Shown: piece by piece, positions 24,354-39,851 of the stretch
How the letters are laid out: the number at the start of each line of letters is the position of its first letter
Numbering within the stretch: position 1 is the first letter of the stretch
Assembly: GCA_026545225.1 (NCBI GenBank)
Contig: CM048847.1
Span: 14,441,835-14,505,834, forward strand
Direction: 5' to 3'
DNA: 64,000 nt
Origin: Cornus controversa
Lineage: Eukaryota > Streptophyta > Magnoliopsida > Cornales > Cornaceae
Position numbers and translations under genes: made by a program
Notes under the pieces: generated by a model
The model's input: the letters and a program-made list of their open reading frames with translations, nothing else
What the model was told of the DNA's origin: nothing
The model's database searches: none

Positions 24354-26567
24354 GGTTGGTAGCTTGTAAATTATTTCCTTTAGACGTCCAAACGGTCGAA
24401 ATTGGAACAAAGCACCATACGGTTGTGATGAAGGTCGGATTGACATGTTCGTCACTTCTTTTGGATGCTTTGATGGTCTAATTTGGAAAAAAGAAACTTA
24501 CGATTCTGATTATGACACGACTTCTCAAGGAATGGGGTTTTTGAATCTAAACAACTCAAACAAAACTTGTTTAAAATCATCGATAGCTTGGGAATTGTTT
24601 CTTTTACTTTTCCAGATGGTTGAAGTTGGCATAGAGCACCATACGGTTGTGATCATTCATGAGTGCAGCAAGGAATTACTATTTTTGATTCAGGACGTCC
24701 TGATGGTTGAATTTGGCATAAAGCAATGTATAATTCTAAGTATGGCACGATTTCACGTGGATTGGGACTTTTCGAATCAGGACAAGTCAAACGAAACAAG
24801 TTCGAAACCATTGTTGTCATTCTCTATTCTTCTGGACATCCAGATGGTCAATTCTAGCATAAAGCGCCATACGGTTGTCGTCGTGCCTGATTATTGCAAG
24901 CAATTGTTCTTTACGACTCAGAACAACTCAAACAAACATGGATGAAGATCGGATCGACATGCTCGTCGTTTCTTTGGGACGCTTTGATGGTTTCATTTAG
25001 AAAAAAGCAGCGTACGATTAGTATTATGGCACGACTTCTCTTGGAATGTGGTTTTCTAATCATAACAACTCAAATGAAACAAGTTTAAAATGGTTGTGAG
25101 CTTGCTAATTGTTTCCTTTAGATGTCCAAACGGTCGAATTTGGAACAAAGCACCATACGGTTGTGATGAAGATCGGATTGACATGTTCGTCACTTCTTTT
25201 GGATGCTTTGATGGTCTAATTTGGAAAAAAGAAACTTACGATTCTGATTATGGCACGACTTCTCAAGGAATGGGTTTTTGAATCAGAACAACTCAAACTA
25301 AACTTGTTTGAAATCATCGATAGCTTGGGAATTGTTTCTTTTACTTGTCCAGATGGTTGAAGTTGGCATAGAGCACCATACGGTTGTGATCATTCATGGG
25401 TGCAGTATGGAATTACTCTTTTTGATTCAGGAAGTCCTGACGGTTGAATTTGGCATAAAGCAACGTATAATTCTAAGTATGGCACGATTTCACATGGATT
25501 GGAATTTTCGAATCAGGACAAGTCAAACGAAACAAGTTCGAAACCGTTGTTGTCATTCTCTATTTTTCTGGACATCTAGATGGCCAATTCTAGCACAAAG
25601 CGCCATACGGTTGTCGTCATGCCTGATTATTGCAAGCAATAGTTCTTTCGACTCAGAACAACTCAAACAGACATGGATGAAGATCGGATCGACATGCTCG
25701 TCGTTTCTTTGGGACGCTTTGATGGTTTCATTTAGAAAAAAGCAGCGTACGATTACTATTATGGCACGACTTCTCTTGCTTGGAATGTGGTTTTCTAATC
25801 ATAACAACTCAAATGAAACAAGTTTAAAATGGTTGGTAGCTTGCAAATTGTTTCCTTTAGATGTCGAAACGGTCGAATTTGGAACCAAGCACCATACGGT
25901 TGTGACGAAGATCGGATTGACATGTTCGTCACTTCTTTTGGATGCTTTGATGGTCTAATTTGGAAAAAAGAAACTTACGATTCTGATTATGACACAACTT
26001 CTCAAGGAATGGGGTTTTTGAATCAGAACAACTGAAACTAAACTTGTTTAAAATCATCGATAGCTTGGGAATTGTTTCTTTTACTTGTCCAGATGGTTGA
26101 AGTTGGCATAGAGCACCATACGGTTGTGATCATTCATGAGTGCAGCAAGGAATTACTCTTTTCGATTCAGGACGTCCTCACGGTCGAATTAGGCATAAAG
26201 CAACGTATAATTCTATGTATGGCACGATTTCACGTTGATTGGACTTTTCGAATCCGGACAGGTCAAACGAAACAAGTTCAAAACCGTTGTTGTCATTCTC
26301 TATTCTTCTAGACATCCAGATGGTCAATTCTAGCACAAAGCACCATACGGTTATGGTCATGCCTGGTTAATGCAAGGAATTGTTCTTTTCGACTCAGAAC
26401 AACTCAAAAAAACATGGATGAAGATCGGATCGACATGCTCGTCCTTTCTTTGGGACCCTTTGATGGTTTCATTTAGAAAAAAGTAGCGTACGATTAGTAG
26501 TATGGCACGACTTCTGTTGGAATGTGGTTTTTCAATCAAAACAACTCAAATGAAACAAGTTTAAAAT
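24354..26567 (+). repeat. HOR copy 12
   Basis: Full copy, C/A state, with no difference from copy 1 noticed by eye. Confidence 0.97.
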
Positions 26568-28781
26568 GGTTGGTAGCTTGTAAATTATTTCCTTTAGACG
26601 TCCAAACGGTCGAAATTGGAACAAAGCACCATACGGTTGTGATGAAGGTCGGATTGACATGTTCGTCACTTCTTTTGGATGCTTTGATGGTCTAATTTGG
26701 AAAAAAGAAACTTACGATTCTGATTATGACACGACTTCTCAAGGAATGGGGTTTTTGAATCTAAACAACTCAAACAAAACTTGTTTAAAATCATCGATAG
26801 CTTGGGAATTGTTTCTTTTACTTTTCCAGATGGTTGAAGTTGGCATAGAGCACCATACGGTTGTGATCATTCATGAGTGCAGCAAGGAATTACTATTTTT
26901 GATTCAGGACGTCCTGATGGTTGAATTTGGCATAAAGCAATGTATAATTCTAAGTATGGCACGATTTCACGTGGATTGGGACTTTTCGAATCAGGACAAG
27001 TCAAACGAAACAAGTTCGAAACCATTGTTGTCATTCTCTATTCTTCTGGACATCCAGATGGTCAATTCTAGCATAAAGCGCCATACGGTTGTCGTCGTGC
27101 CTGATTATTGCAAGCAATTGTTCTTTACGACTCAGAACAACTCAAACAAACATGGATGAAGATCGGATCGACATGCTCGTCGTTTCTTTGGGACGCTTTG
27201 ATGGTTTCATTTAGAAAAAAGCAGCGTACGATTAGTATTATGGCACGACTTCTCTTGGAATGTGGTTTTCTAATCATAACAACTCAAATGAAACAAGTTT
27301 AAAATGGTTGTGAGCTTGCTAATTGTTTCCTTTAGATGTCCAAACGGTCGAATTTGGAACAAAGCACCATACGGTTGTGATGAAGATCGGATTGACATGT
27401 TCGTCACTTCTTTTGGATGCTTTGATGGTCTAATTTGGAAAAAAGAAACTTACGATTCTGATTATGGCACGACTTCTCAAGGAATGGGTTTTTGAATCAG
27501 AACAACTCAAACTAAACTTGTTTGAAATCATCGATAGCTTGGGAATTGTTTCTTTTACTTGTCCAGATGGTTGAAGTTGGCATAGAGCACCATACGGTTG
27601 TGATCATTCATGGGTGCAGTATGGAATTACTCTTTTTGATTCAGGAAGTCCTGACGGTTGAATTTGGCATAAAGCAACGTATAATTCTAAGTATGGCACG
27701 ATTTCACATGGATTGGAATTTTCGAATCAGGACAAGTCAAACGAAACAAGTTCGAAACCGTTGTTGTCATTCTCTATTTTTCTGGACATCTAGATGGCCA
27801 ATTCTAGCACAAAGCGCCATACGGTTGTCGTCATGCCTGATTATTGCAAGCAATAGTTCTTTCGACTCAGAACAACTCAAACAGACATGGATGAAGATCG
27901 GATCGACATGCTCGTCGTTTCTTTGGGACGCTTTGATGGTTTCATTTAGAAAAAAGCAGCGTACGATTACTATTATGGCACGACTTCTCTTGCTTGGAAT
28001 GTGGTTTTCTAATCATAACAACTCAAATGAAACAAGTTTAAAATGGTTGGTAGCTTGCAAATTGTTTCCTTTAGATGTCGAAACGGTCGAATTTGGAACC
28101 AAGCACCATACGGTTGTGACGAAGATCGGATTGACATGTTCGTCACTTCTTTTGGATGCTTTGATGGTCTAATTTGGAAAAAAGAAACTTACGATTCTGA
28201 TTATGACACAACTTCTCAAGGAATGGGGTTTTTGAATCAGAACAACTGAAACTAAACTTGTTTAAAATCATCGATAGCTTGGGAATTGTTTCTTTTACTT
28301 GTCCAGATGGTTGAAGTTGGCATAGAGCACCATACGGTTGTGATCATTCATGAGTGCAGCAAGGAATTACTCTTTTCGATTCAGGACGTCCTCACGGTCG
28401 AATTAGGCATAAAGCAACGTATAATTCTATGTATGGCACGATTTCACGTTGATTGGACTTTTCGAATCCGGACAGGTCAAACGAAACAAGTTCAAAACCG
28501 TTGTTGTCATTCTCTATTCTTCTAGACATCCAGATGGTCAATTCTAGCACAAAGCACCATACGGTTATGGTCATGCCTGGTTAATGCAAGGAATTGTTCT
28601 TTTCGACTCAGAACAACTCAAAAAAACATGGATGAAGATCGGATCGACATGCTCGTCCTTTCTTTGGGACCCTTTGATGGTTTCATTTAGAAAAAAGTAG
28701 CGTACGATTAGTAGTATGGCACGACTTCTGTTGGAATGTGGTTTTTCAATCAAAACAACTCAAATGAAACAAGTTTAAAAT
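26568..28781 (+). repeat. HOR copy 13
   Basis: Full copy, C/A state, with no difference from copy 1 noticed by eye. Confidence 0.97.
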
Positions 28782-30995
28782 GGTTGGTAGCTTGTAAATT
28801 ATTTCCTTTAGACGTCCAAACGGTCGAAATTGGAACAAAGCACCATACGGTTGTGATGAAGGTCGGATTGACATGTTCGTCACTTCTTTTGGATGCTTTG
28901 ATGGTCTAATTTGGAAAAAAGAAACTTACGATTCTGATTATGACACGACTTCTCAAGGAATGGGGTTTTTGAATCTAAACAACTCAAACAAAACTTGTTT
29001 AAAATCATCGATAGCTTGGGAATTGTTTCTTTTACTTTTCCAGATGGTTGAAGTTGGCATAGAGCACCATACGGTTGTGATCATTCATGAGTGCAGCAAG
29101 GAATTACTATTTTTGATTCAGGACGTCCTGATGGTTGAATTTGGCATAAAGCAATGTATAATTCTAAGTATGGCACGATTTCACGTGGATTGGGACTTTT
29201 CGAATCAGGACAAGTCAAACGAAACAAGTTCGAAACCATTGTTGTCATTCTCTATTCTTCTGGACATCCAGATGGTCAATTCTAGCATAAAGCGCCATAC
29301 GGTTGTCGTCGTGCCTGATTATTGCAAGCAATTGTTCTTTACGACTCAGAACAACTCAAACAAACATGGATGAAGATCGGATCGACATGCTCGTCGTTTC
29401 TTTGGGACGCTTTGATGGTTTCATTTAGAAAAAAGCAGCGTACGATTAGTATTATGGCACGACTTCTCTTGGAATGTGGTTTTCTAATCATAACAACTCA
29501 AATGAAACAAGTTTAAAATGGTTGTGAGCTTGCTAATTGTTTCCTTTAGATGTCCAAACGGTCGAATTTGGAACAAAGCACCATACGGTTGTGATGAAGA
29601 TCGGATTGACATGTTCGTCACTTCTTTTGGATGCTTTGATGGTCTAATTTGGAAAAAAGAAACTTACGATTCTGATTATGGCACGACTTCTCAAGGAATG
29701 GGTTTTTGAATCAGAACAACTCAAACTAAACTTGTTTGAAATCATCGATAGCTTGGGAATTGTTTCTTTTACTTGTCCAGATGGTTGAAGTTGGCATAGA
29801 GCACCATACGGTTGTGATCATTCATGGGTGCAGTATGGAATTACTCTTTTTGATTCAGGAAGTCCTGACGGTTGAATTTGGCATAAAGCAACGTATAATT
29901 CTAAGTATGGCACGATTTCACATGGATTGGAATTTTCGAATCAGGACAAGTCAAACGAAACAAGTTCGAAATCGTTGTTGTCATTCTCTATTTTTCTGGA
30001 CATCTAGATGGCCAATTCTAGCACAAAGCGCCATACGGTTGTCGTCATGCCTGATTATTGCAAGCAATAGTTCTTTCGACTCAGAACAACTCAAACAGAC
30101 ATGGATGAAGATCGGATCGACATGCTCGTCGTTTCTTTGGGACGCTTTGATGGTTTCATTTAGAAAAAAGCAGCGTACGATTACTATTATGGCACGACTT
30201 CTCTTGCTTGGAATGTGGTTTTCTAATCATAACAACTCAAATGAAACAAGTTTAAAATGGTTGGTAGCTTGCAAATTGTTTCCTTTAGATGTCGAAACGG
30301 TCGAATTTGGAACCAAGCACCATACGGTTGTGACGAAGATCGGATTGACATGTTCGTCACTTCTTTTGGATGCTTTGATGGTCTAATTTGGAAAAAAGAA
30401 ACTTACGATTCTGATTATGACACAACTTCTCAAGGAATGGGGTTTTTGAATCAGAACAACTGAAACTAAACTTGTTTAAAATCATCGATAGCTTGGGAAT
30501 TGTTTCTTTTACTTGTCCAGATGGTTGAAGTTGGCATAGAGCACCATACGGTTGTGATCATTCATGAGTGCAGCAAGGAATTACTCTTTTCGATTCAGGA
30601 CGTCCTCACGGTCGAATTAGGCATAAAGCAACGTATAATTCTATGTATGGCACGATTTCACGTTGATTGGACTTTTCGAATCCGGACAGGTCAAACGAAA
30701 CAAGTTCAAAACCGTTGTTGTCATTCTCTATTCTTCTAGACATCCAGATGGTCAATTCTAGCACAAAGCACCATACGGTTATGGTCATGCCTGGTTAATG
30801 CAAGGAATTGTTCTTTTCGACTCAGAACAACTCAAAAAAACATGGATGAAGATCGGATCGACATGCTCGTCCTTTCTTTGGGACCCTTTGATGGTTTCAT
30901 TTAGAAAAAAGTAGCGTACGATTAGTAGTATGGCACGACTTCTGTTGGAATGTGGTTTTTCAATCAAAACAACTCAAATGAAACAAGTTTAAAAT
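28782..30995 (+). repeat. HOR copy 14
   Basis: Full copy, C/A state. It has one private change: C to T at 29972 (HOR 1191), giving CGAAATCGTTG in place of CGAAACCGTTG in the block 2 B2 monomer. Confidence 0.97.
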
Positions 30996-33209
30996 GGTTG
31001 GTAGCTTGTAAATTATTTCCTTTAGACGTCCAAACGGTCGAAATTGGAACAAAGCACCATACGGTTGTGATGAAGGTCGGATTGACATGTTCGTCACTTC
31101 TTTTGGATGCTTTGATGGTCTAATTTGGAAAAAAGAAACTTACGATTCTGATTATGACACGACTTCTCAAGGAATGGGGTTTTTGAATCTAAACAACTCA
31201 AACAAAACTTGTTTAAAATCATCGATAGCTTGGGAATTGTTTCTTTTACTTTTCCAGATGGTTGAAGTTGGCATAGAGCACCATACGGTTGTGATCATTC
31301 ATGAGTGCAGCAAGGAATTACTATTTTTGATTCAGGACGTCCTGATGGTTGAATTTGGCATAAAGCAATGTATAATTCTAAGTATGGCACGATTTCACGT
31401 GGATTGGGACTTTTCGAATCAGGACAAGTCAAACGAAACAAGTTCGAAACCATTGTTGTCATTCTCTATTCTTCTGGACATCCAGATGGTCAATTCTAGC
31501 ATAAAGCGCCATACGGTTGTCGTCGTGCCTGATTATTGCAAGCAATTGTTCTTTACGACTCAGAACAACTCAAACAAACATGGATGAAGATCGGATCGAC
31601 ATGCTCGTCGTTTCTTTGGGACGCTTTGATGGTTTCATTTAGAAAAAAGCAGCGTACGATTAGTATTATGGCACGACTTCTCTTGGAATGTGGTTTTCTA
31701 ATCATAACAACTCAAATGAAACAAGTTTAAAATGGTTGTGAGCTTGCTAATTGTTTCCTTTAGATGTCCAAACGGTCGAATTTGGAACAAAGCACCATAC
31801 GGTTGTGATGAAGATCGGATTGACATGTTCGTCACTTCTTTTGGATGCTTTGATGGTCTAATTTGGAAAAAAGAAACTTACGATTCTGATTATGGCACGA
31901 CTTCTCAAGGAATGGGTTTTTGAATCAGAACAACTCAAACTAAACTTGTTTGAAATCATCGATAGCTTGGGAATTGTTTCTTTTACTTGTCCAGATGGTT
32001 GAAGTTGGCATAGAGCACCATACGGTTGTGATCATTCATGGGTGCAGTATGGAATTACTCTTTTTGATTCAGGAAGTCCTGACGGTTGAATTTGGCATAA
32101 AGCAACGTATAATTCTAAGTATGGCACGATTTCACATGGATTGGAATTTTCGAATCAGGACAAGTCAAACGAAACAAGTTCGAAACCGTTGTTGTCATTC
32201 TCTATTTTTCTGGACATCTAGATGGCCAATTCTAGCACAAAGCGCCATACGGTTGTCGTCATGCCTGATTATTGCAAGCAATAGTTCTTTCGACTCAGAA
32301 CAACTCAAACAGACATGGATGAAGATCGGATCGACATGCTCGTCGTTTCTTTGGGACGCTTTGATGGTTTCATTTAGAAAAAAGCAGCGTACGATTACTA
32401 TTATGGCACGACTTCTCTTGCTTGGAATGTGGTTTTCTAATCATAACAACTCAAATGAAACAAGTTTAAAATGGTTGGTAGCTTGCAAATTGTTTCCTTT
32501 AGATGTCGAAACGGTCGAATTTGGAACCAAGCACCATACGGTTGTGACGAAGATCGGATTGACATGTTCGTCACTTCTTTTGGATGCTTTGATGGTCTAA
32601 TTTGGAAAAAAGAAACTTACGATTCTGATTATGACACAACTTCTCAAGGAATGGGGTTTTTGAATCAGAACAACTGAAACTAAACTTGTTTAAAATCATC
32701 GATAGCTTGGGAATTGTTTCTTTTACTTGTCCAGATGGTTGAAGTTGGCATAGAGCACCATACGGTTGTGATCATTCATGAGTGCAGCAAGGAATTACTC
32801 TTTTCGATTCAGGACGTCCTCACGGTCGAATTAGGCATAAAGCAACGTATAATTCTATGTATGGCACGATTTCACGTTGATTGGACTTTTCGAATCCGGA
32901 CAGGTCAAACGAAACAAGTTCAAAACCGTTGTTGTCATTCTCTATTCTTCTAGACATCCAGATGGTCAATTCTAGCACAAAGCACCATACGGTTATGGTC
33001 ATGCCTGGTTAATGCAAGGAATTGTTCTTTTCGACTCAGAACAACTCAAAAAAACATGGATGAAGATCGGATCGACATGCTCGTCCTTTCTTTGGGACCC
33101 TTTGATGGTTTCATTTAGAAAAAAGTAGCGTACGATTAGTAGTATGGCACGACTTCTGTTGGAATGTGGTTTTTCAATCAAAACAACTCAAATGAAACAA
33201 GTTTAAAAT
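30996..33209 (+). repeat. HOR copy 15
   Basis: Full copy, C/A state, with no difference from copy 1 noticed by eye. It is the last copy before shared variants appear. Confidence 0.97.
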
Positions 33210-35423
33210 GGTTGGTAGCTTGTAAATTATTTCCTTTAGACGTCCAAACGGTCGAAATTGGAACAAAGCACCATACGGTTGTGATGAAGGTCGGATTGAC
33301 ATGTTCGTCACTTCTTTTGGATGCTTTGATGGTCTAATTTGGAAAAAAGAAACTTACGATTCTGATTATGACACGACTTCTCAAGGAATGGGGTTTTTGA
33401 ATCTAAACAACTCAAACAAAACTTGTTTAAAATCATCGATAGCTTGGGAATTGTTTCTTTTACTTTTCCAGATGGTTGAAGTTGGCATAGAGCACCATAC
33501 GGTTGTGATCATTCATGAGTGCAGCAAGGAATTACTATTTTTGATTCAGGACGTCCTGATGGTTGAATTTGGCATAAAGCAATGTATAATTCTAAGTATG
33601 GCACGATTTCACGTGGATTGGGACTTTTCGAATCAGGACAAGTCAAACGAAACAAGTTCGAAACCATTGTTGTCATTCTCTATTCTTCTGGACATCCAGA
33701 TGGTCAATTCTAGCATAAAGCGCCATACGGTTGTCGTCGTGCCTGATTATTGCAAGCAATTGTTCTTTACGACTCAGAACAACTCAAACAAACATGGATG
33801 AAGATCGGATCGACATGCTCGTCGTTTCTTTGGGACGCTTTGATGGTTTCATTTAGAAAAAAGCAGCGTACGATTAGTATTATGGCACGACTTCTCTTGG
33901 AATGTGGTTTTCTAATCATAACAACTCAAATGAAACAAGTTTAAAATGGTTGTGAGCTTGCTAATTGTTTCCTTTAGATGTCCAAACGGTCGAATTTGGA
34001 ACAAAGCACCATACGGTTGTGATGAAGATCGGATTGACATGTTCGTCACTTCTTTTGGATGCTTTGATGGTCTAATTTGGAAAAAAGAAACTTACGATTC
34101 TGATTATGGCACGACTTCTCAAGGAATGGGTTTTTGAATCAGAACAACTCAAACTAAACTTGTTTGAAATCATCGATAGCTTGGGAATTGTTTCTTTTAC
34201 TTGTCCAGATGGTTGAAGTTGGCATAGAGCACCATACGGTTGTGATCATTCATGGGTGCAGTATGGAATTACTCTTTTTGATTCAGGAAGTCCTGACGGT
34301 TGAATTTGGCATAAAGCAACGTATAATTCTAAGTATGGCACGATTTCACATGGATTGGAATTTTCGAATCAGGACAAGTCAAACGAAACAAGTTCGAAAC
34401 CGTTGTTGTCATTCTCTATTTTTCTGGACATCTAGATGGCCAATTCTAGCACAAAGCGCCATACGGTTGTCGTCATGCCTGATTATTGCAAGCAATAGTT
34501 CTTTCGACTCAGAACAACTCAAACAGACATGGATGAAGATCGGATCGACATGCTCGTCGTTTCTTTGGGACGCTTTGATGGTTTCATTTAGAAAAAAGCA
34601 GCGTACGATTACTATTATGGCACGACTTCTCTTGCTTGGAATGTGGTTTTCTAATCATAACAACTCAAATGAAACAAGTTTAAAATGGTTGGTAGCTTGC
34701 AAATTGTTTCCTTTAGATGTCGAAACGGTCGAATTTGGAGCCAAGCACCATACGGTTGTGACGAAGATCGGATTGACATGTTCGTCACTTCTTTTGGATG
34801 CTTTGATGGTCTAATTTGGAAAAAAGAAACTTACGATTCTGATTATGACACAACTTCTCAAGGAATGGGGTTTTTGAATCAGAACAACTGAAACTAAACT
34901 TGTTTAAAATCATCGATAGCTTGGGAATTGTTTCTTTTACTTGTCCAGATGGTTGAAGTTGGCATAGAGCACCATACGGTTGTGATCATTCATGAGTGCA
35001 GCAAGGAATTACTCTTTTCGATTCAGGACGTCCTCACGGTCGAATTAGGCATAAAGCAACGTATAATTCTATGTATGGCACGATTTCACGTTGATTGGAC
35101 TTTTCGAATCCGGACAGGTCAAACGAAACAAGTTCAAAACCGTTGTTGTCATTCTCTATTCTTCTAGACATCCAGATGGTCAATTCTAGCACAAAGCACC
35201 ATACGGTTATGGTCATGCCTGGTTAATGCAAGGAATTGTTCTTTTCGACTCAGAACAACTCAAAAAAACATGGATGAAGATCGGATCGACATGCTCGTCC
35301 TTTCTTTGGGACCCTTTGATGGTTTCATTTAGAAAAAAGTAGCGTACGATTAGTAGTATGGCACGACTTCTGTTGGAATGTGGTTTTTCAATCAAAACAA
35401 CTCAAATGAAACAAGTTTAAAAT
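33210..35423 (+). repeat. HOR copy 16 (C/G type)
   Basis: Full copy. First copy with G at HOR 1531 (window 34740, TTTGGAGCC in place of TTTGGAACC); HOR 1231 is C. Confidence 0.97.
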
Positions 35424-37637
35424 GGTTGGTAGCTTGTAAATTATTTCCTTTAGACGTCCAAACGGTCGAAATTGGAACAAAGCACCATACGGTTGTGATG
35501 AAGGTCGGATTGACATGTTCGTCACTTCTTTTGGATGCTTTGATGGTCTAATTTGGAAAAAAGAAACTTACGATTCTGATTATGACACGACTTCTCAAGG
35601 AATGGGGTTTTTGAATCTAAACAACTCAAACAAAACTTGTTTAAAATCATCGATAGCTTGGGAATTGTTTCTTTTACTTTTCCAGATGGTTGAAGTTGGC
35701 ATAGAGCACCATACGGTTGTGATCATTCATGAGTGCAGCAAGGAATTACTATTTTTGATTCAGGACGTCCTGATGGTTGAATTTGGCATAAAGCAATGTA
35801 TAATTCTAAGTATGGCACGATTTCACGTGGATTGGGACTTTTCGAATCAGGACAAGTCAAACGAAACAAGTTCGAAACCATTGTTGTCATTCTCTATTCT
35901 TCTGGACATCCAGATGGTCAATTCTAGCATAAAGCGCCATACGGTTGTCGTCGTGCCTGATTATTGCAAGCAATTGTTCTTTACGACTCAGAACAACTCA
36001 AACAAACATGGATGAAGATCGGATCGACATGCTCGTCGTTTCTTTGGGACGCTTTGATGGTTTCATTTAGAAAAAAGCAGCGTACGATTAGTATTATGGC
36101 ACGACTTCTCTTGGAATGTGGTTTTCTAATCATAACAACTCAAATGAAACAAGTTTAAAATGGTTGTGAGCTTGCTAATTGTTTCCTTTAGATGTCCAAA
36201 CGGTCGAATTTGGAACAAAGCACCATACGGTTGTGATGAAGATCGGATTGACATGTTCGTCACTTCTTTTGGATGCTTTGATGGTCTAATTTGGAAAAAA
36301 GAAACTTACGATTCTGATTATGGCACGACTTCTCAAGGAATGGGTTTTTGAATCAGAACAACTCAAACTAAACTTGTTTGAAATCATCGATAGCTTGGGA
36401 ATTGTTTCTTTTACTTGTCCAGATGGTTGAAGTTGGCATAGAGCACCATACGGTTGTGATCATTCATGGGTGCAGTATGGAATTACTCTTTTTGATTCAG
36501 GAAGTCCTGACGGTTGAATTTGGCATAAAGCAACGTATAATTCTAAGTATGGCACGATTTCACATGGATTGGAATTTTCGAATCAGGACAAGTCAAACGA
36601 AACAAGTTCGAAACCGTTGTTGTCATTCTCTATTTTTCTGGACATCTAGATGGTCAATTCTAGCACAAAGCGCCATACGGTTGTCGTCATGCCTGATTAT
36701 TGCAAGCAATAGTTCTTTCGACTCAGAACAACTCAAACAGACATGGATGAAGATCGGATCGACATGCTCGTCGTTTCTTTGGGACGCTTTGATGGTTTCA
36801 TTTAGAAAAAAGCAGCGTACGATTACTATTATGGCACGACTTCTCTTGCTTGGAATGTGGTTTTCTAATCATAACAACTCAAATGAAACAAGTTTAAAAT
36901 GGTTGGTAGCTTGCAAATTGTTTCCTTTAGATGTCGAAACGGTCGAATTTGGAACCAAGCACCATACGGTTGTGACGAAGATCGGATTGACATGTTCGTC
37001 ACTTCTTTTGGATGCTTTGATGGTCTAATTTGGAAAAAAGAAACTTACGATTCTGATTATGACACAACTTCTCAAGGAATGGGGTTTTTGAATCAGAACA
37101 ACTGAAACTAAACTTGTTTAAAATCATCGATAGCTTGGGAATTGTTTCTTTTACTTGTCCAGATGGTTGAAGTTGGCATAGAGCACCATACGGTTGTGAT
37201 CATTCATGAGTGCAGCAAGGAATTACTCTTTTCGATTCAGGACGTCCTCACGGTCGAATTAGGCATAAAGCAACGTATAATTCTATGTATGGCACGATTT
37301 CACGTTGATTGGACTTTTCGAATCCGGACAGGTCAAACGAAACAAGTTCAAAACCGTTGTTGTCATTCTCTATTCTTCTAGACATCCAGATGGTCAATTC
37401 TAGCACAAAGCACCATACGGTTATGGTCATGCCTGGTTAATGCAAGGAATTGTTCTTTTCGACTCAGAACAACTCAAAAAAACATGGATGAAGATCGGAT
37501 CGACATGCTCGTCCTTTCTTTGGGACCCTTTGATGGTTTCATTTAGAAAAAAGTAGCGTACGATTAGTAGTATGGCACGACTTCTGTTGGAATGTGGTTT
37601 TTCAATCAAAACAACTCAAATGAAACAAGTTTAAAAT
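35424..37637 (+). repeat. HOR copy 17 (T/A type)
   Basis: Full copy. First copy with T at HOR 1231 (window 36654, GATGGTCAATT in place of GATGGCCAATT); HOR 1531 is A. Confidence 0.97.
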
Positions 37638-39851
37638 GGTTGGTAGCTTGTAAATTATTTCCTTTAGACGTCCAAACGGTCGAAATTGGAACAAAGCACC
37701 ATACGGTTGTGATGAAGGTCGGATTGACATGTTCGTCACTTCTTTTGGATGCTTTGATGGTCTAATTTGGAAAAAAGAAACTTACGATTCTGATTATGAC
37801 ACGACTTCTCAAGGAATGGGGTTTTTGAATCTAAACAACTCAAACAAAACTTGTTTAAAATCATCGATAGCTTGGGAATTGTTTCTTTTACTTTTCCAGA
37901 TGGTTGAAGTTGGCATAGAGCACCATACGGTTGTGATCATTCATGAGTGCAGCAAGGAATTACTATTTTTGATTCAGGACGTCCTGATGGTTGAATTTGG
38001 CATAAAGCAATGTATAATTCTAAGTATGGCACGATTTCACGTGGATTGGGACTTTTCGAATCAGGACAAGTCAAACGAAACAAGTTCGAAACCATTGTTG
38101 TCATTCTCTATTCTTCTGGACATCCAGATGGTCAATTCTAGCATAAAGCGCCATACGGTTGTCGTCGTGCCTGATTATTGCAAGCAATTGTTCTTTACGA
38201 CTCAGAACAACTCAAACAAACATGGATGAAGATCGGATCGACATGCTCGTCGTTTCTTTGGGACGCTTTGATGGTTTCATTTAGAAAAAAGCAGCGTACG
38301 ATTAGTATTATGGCACGACTTCTCTTGGAATGTGGTTTTCTAATCATAACAACTCAAATGAAACAAGTTTAAAATGGTTGTGAGCTTGCTAATTGTTTCC
38401 TTTAGATGTCCAAACGGTCGAATTTGGAACAAAGCACCATACGGTTGTGATGAAGATCGGATTGACATGTTCGTCACTTCTTTTGGATGCTTTGATGGTC
38501 TAATTTGGAAAAAAGAAACTTACGATTCTGATTATGGCACGACTTCTCAAGGAATGGGTTTTTGAATCAGAACAACTCAAACTAAACTTGTTTGAAATCA
38601 TCGATAGCTTGGGAATTGTTTCTTTTACTTGTCCAGATGGTTGAAGTTGGCATAGAGCACCATACGGTTGTGATCATTCATGGGTGCAGTATGGAATTAC
38701 TCTTTTTGATTCAGGAAGTCCTGACGGTTGAATTTGGCATAAAGCAACGTATAATTCTAAGTATGGCACGATTTCACATGGATTGGAATTTTCGAATCAG
38801 GACAAGTCAAACGAAACAAGTTCGAAACCGTTGTTGTCATTCTCTATTTTTCTGGACATCTAGATGGCCAATTCTAGCACAAAGCGCCATACGGTTGTCG
38901 TCATGCCTGATTATTGCAAGCAATAGTTCTTTCGACTCAGAACAACTCAAACAGACATGGATGAAGATCGGATCGACATGCTCGTCGTTTCTTTGGGACG
39001 CTTTGATGGTTTCATTTAGAAAAAAGCAGCGTACGATTACTATTATGGCACGACTTCTCTTGCTTGGAATGTGGTTTTCTAATCATAACAACTCAAATGA
39101 AACAAGTTTAAAATGGTTGGTAGCTTGCAAATTGTTTCCTTTAGATGTCGAAACGGTCGAATTTGGAACCAAGCACCATACGGTTGTGACGAAGATCGGA
39201 TTGACATGTTCGTCACTTCTTTTGGATGCTTTGATGGTCTAATTTGGAAAAAAGAAACTTACGATTCTGATTATGACACAACTTCTCAAGGAATGGGGTT
39301 TTTGAATCAGAACAACTGAAACTAAACTTGTTTAAAATCATCGATAGCTTGGGAATTGTTTCTTTTACTTGTCCAGATGGTTGAAGTTGGCATAGAGCAC
39401 CATACGGTTGTGATCATTCATGAGTGCAGCAAGGAATTACTCTTTTCGATTCAGGACGTCCTCACGGTCGAATTAGGCATAAAGCAACGTATAATTCTAT
39501 GTATGGCACGATTTCACGTTGATTGGACTTTTCGAATCCGGACAGGTCAAACGAAACAAGTTCAAAACCGTTGTTGTCATTCTCTATTCTTCTAGACATC
39601 CAGATGGTCAATTCTAGCACAAAGCACCATACGGTTATGGTCATGCCTGGTTAATGCAAGGAATTGTTCTTTTCGACTCAGAACAACTCAAAAAAACATG
39701 GATGAAGATCGGATCGACATGCTCGTCCTTTCTTTGGGACCCTTTGATGGTTTCATTTAGAAAAAAGTAGCGTACGATTAGTAGTATGGCACGACTTCTG
39801 TTGGAATGTGGTTTTTCAATCAAAACAACTCAAATGAAACAAGTTTAAAAT
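37638..39851 (+). repeat. HOR copy 18 (C/A type)
   Basis: Full copy that reverts to the majority C/A state after copies 16 and 17. Confidence 0.97.
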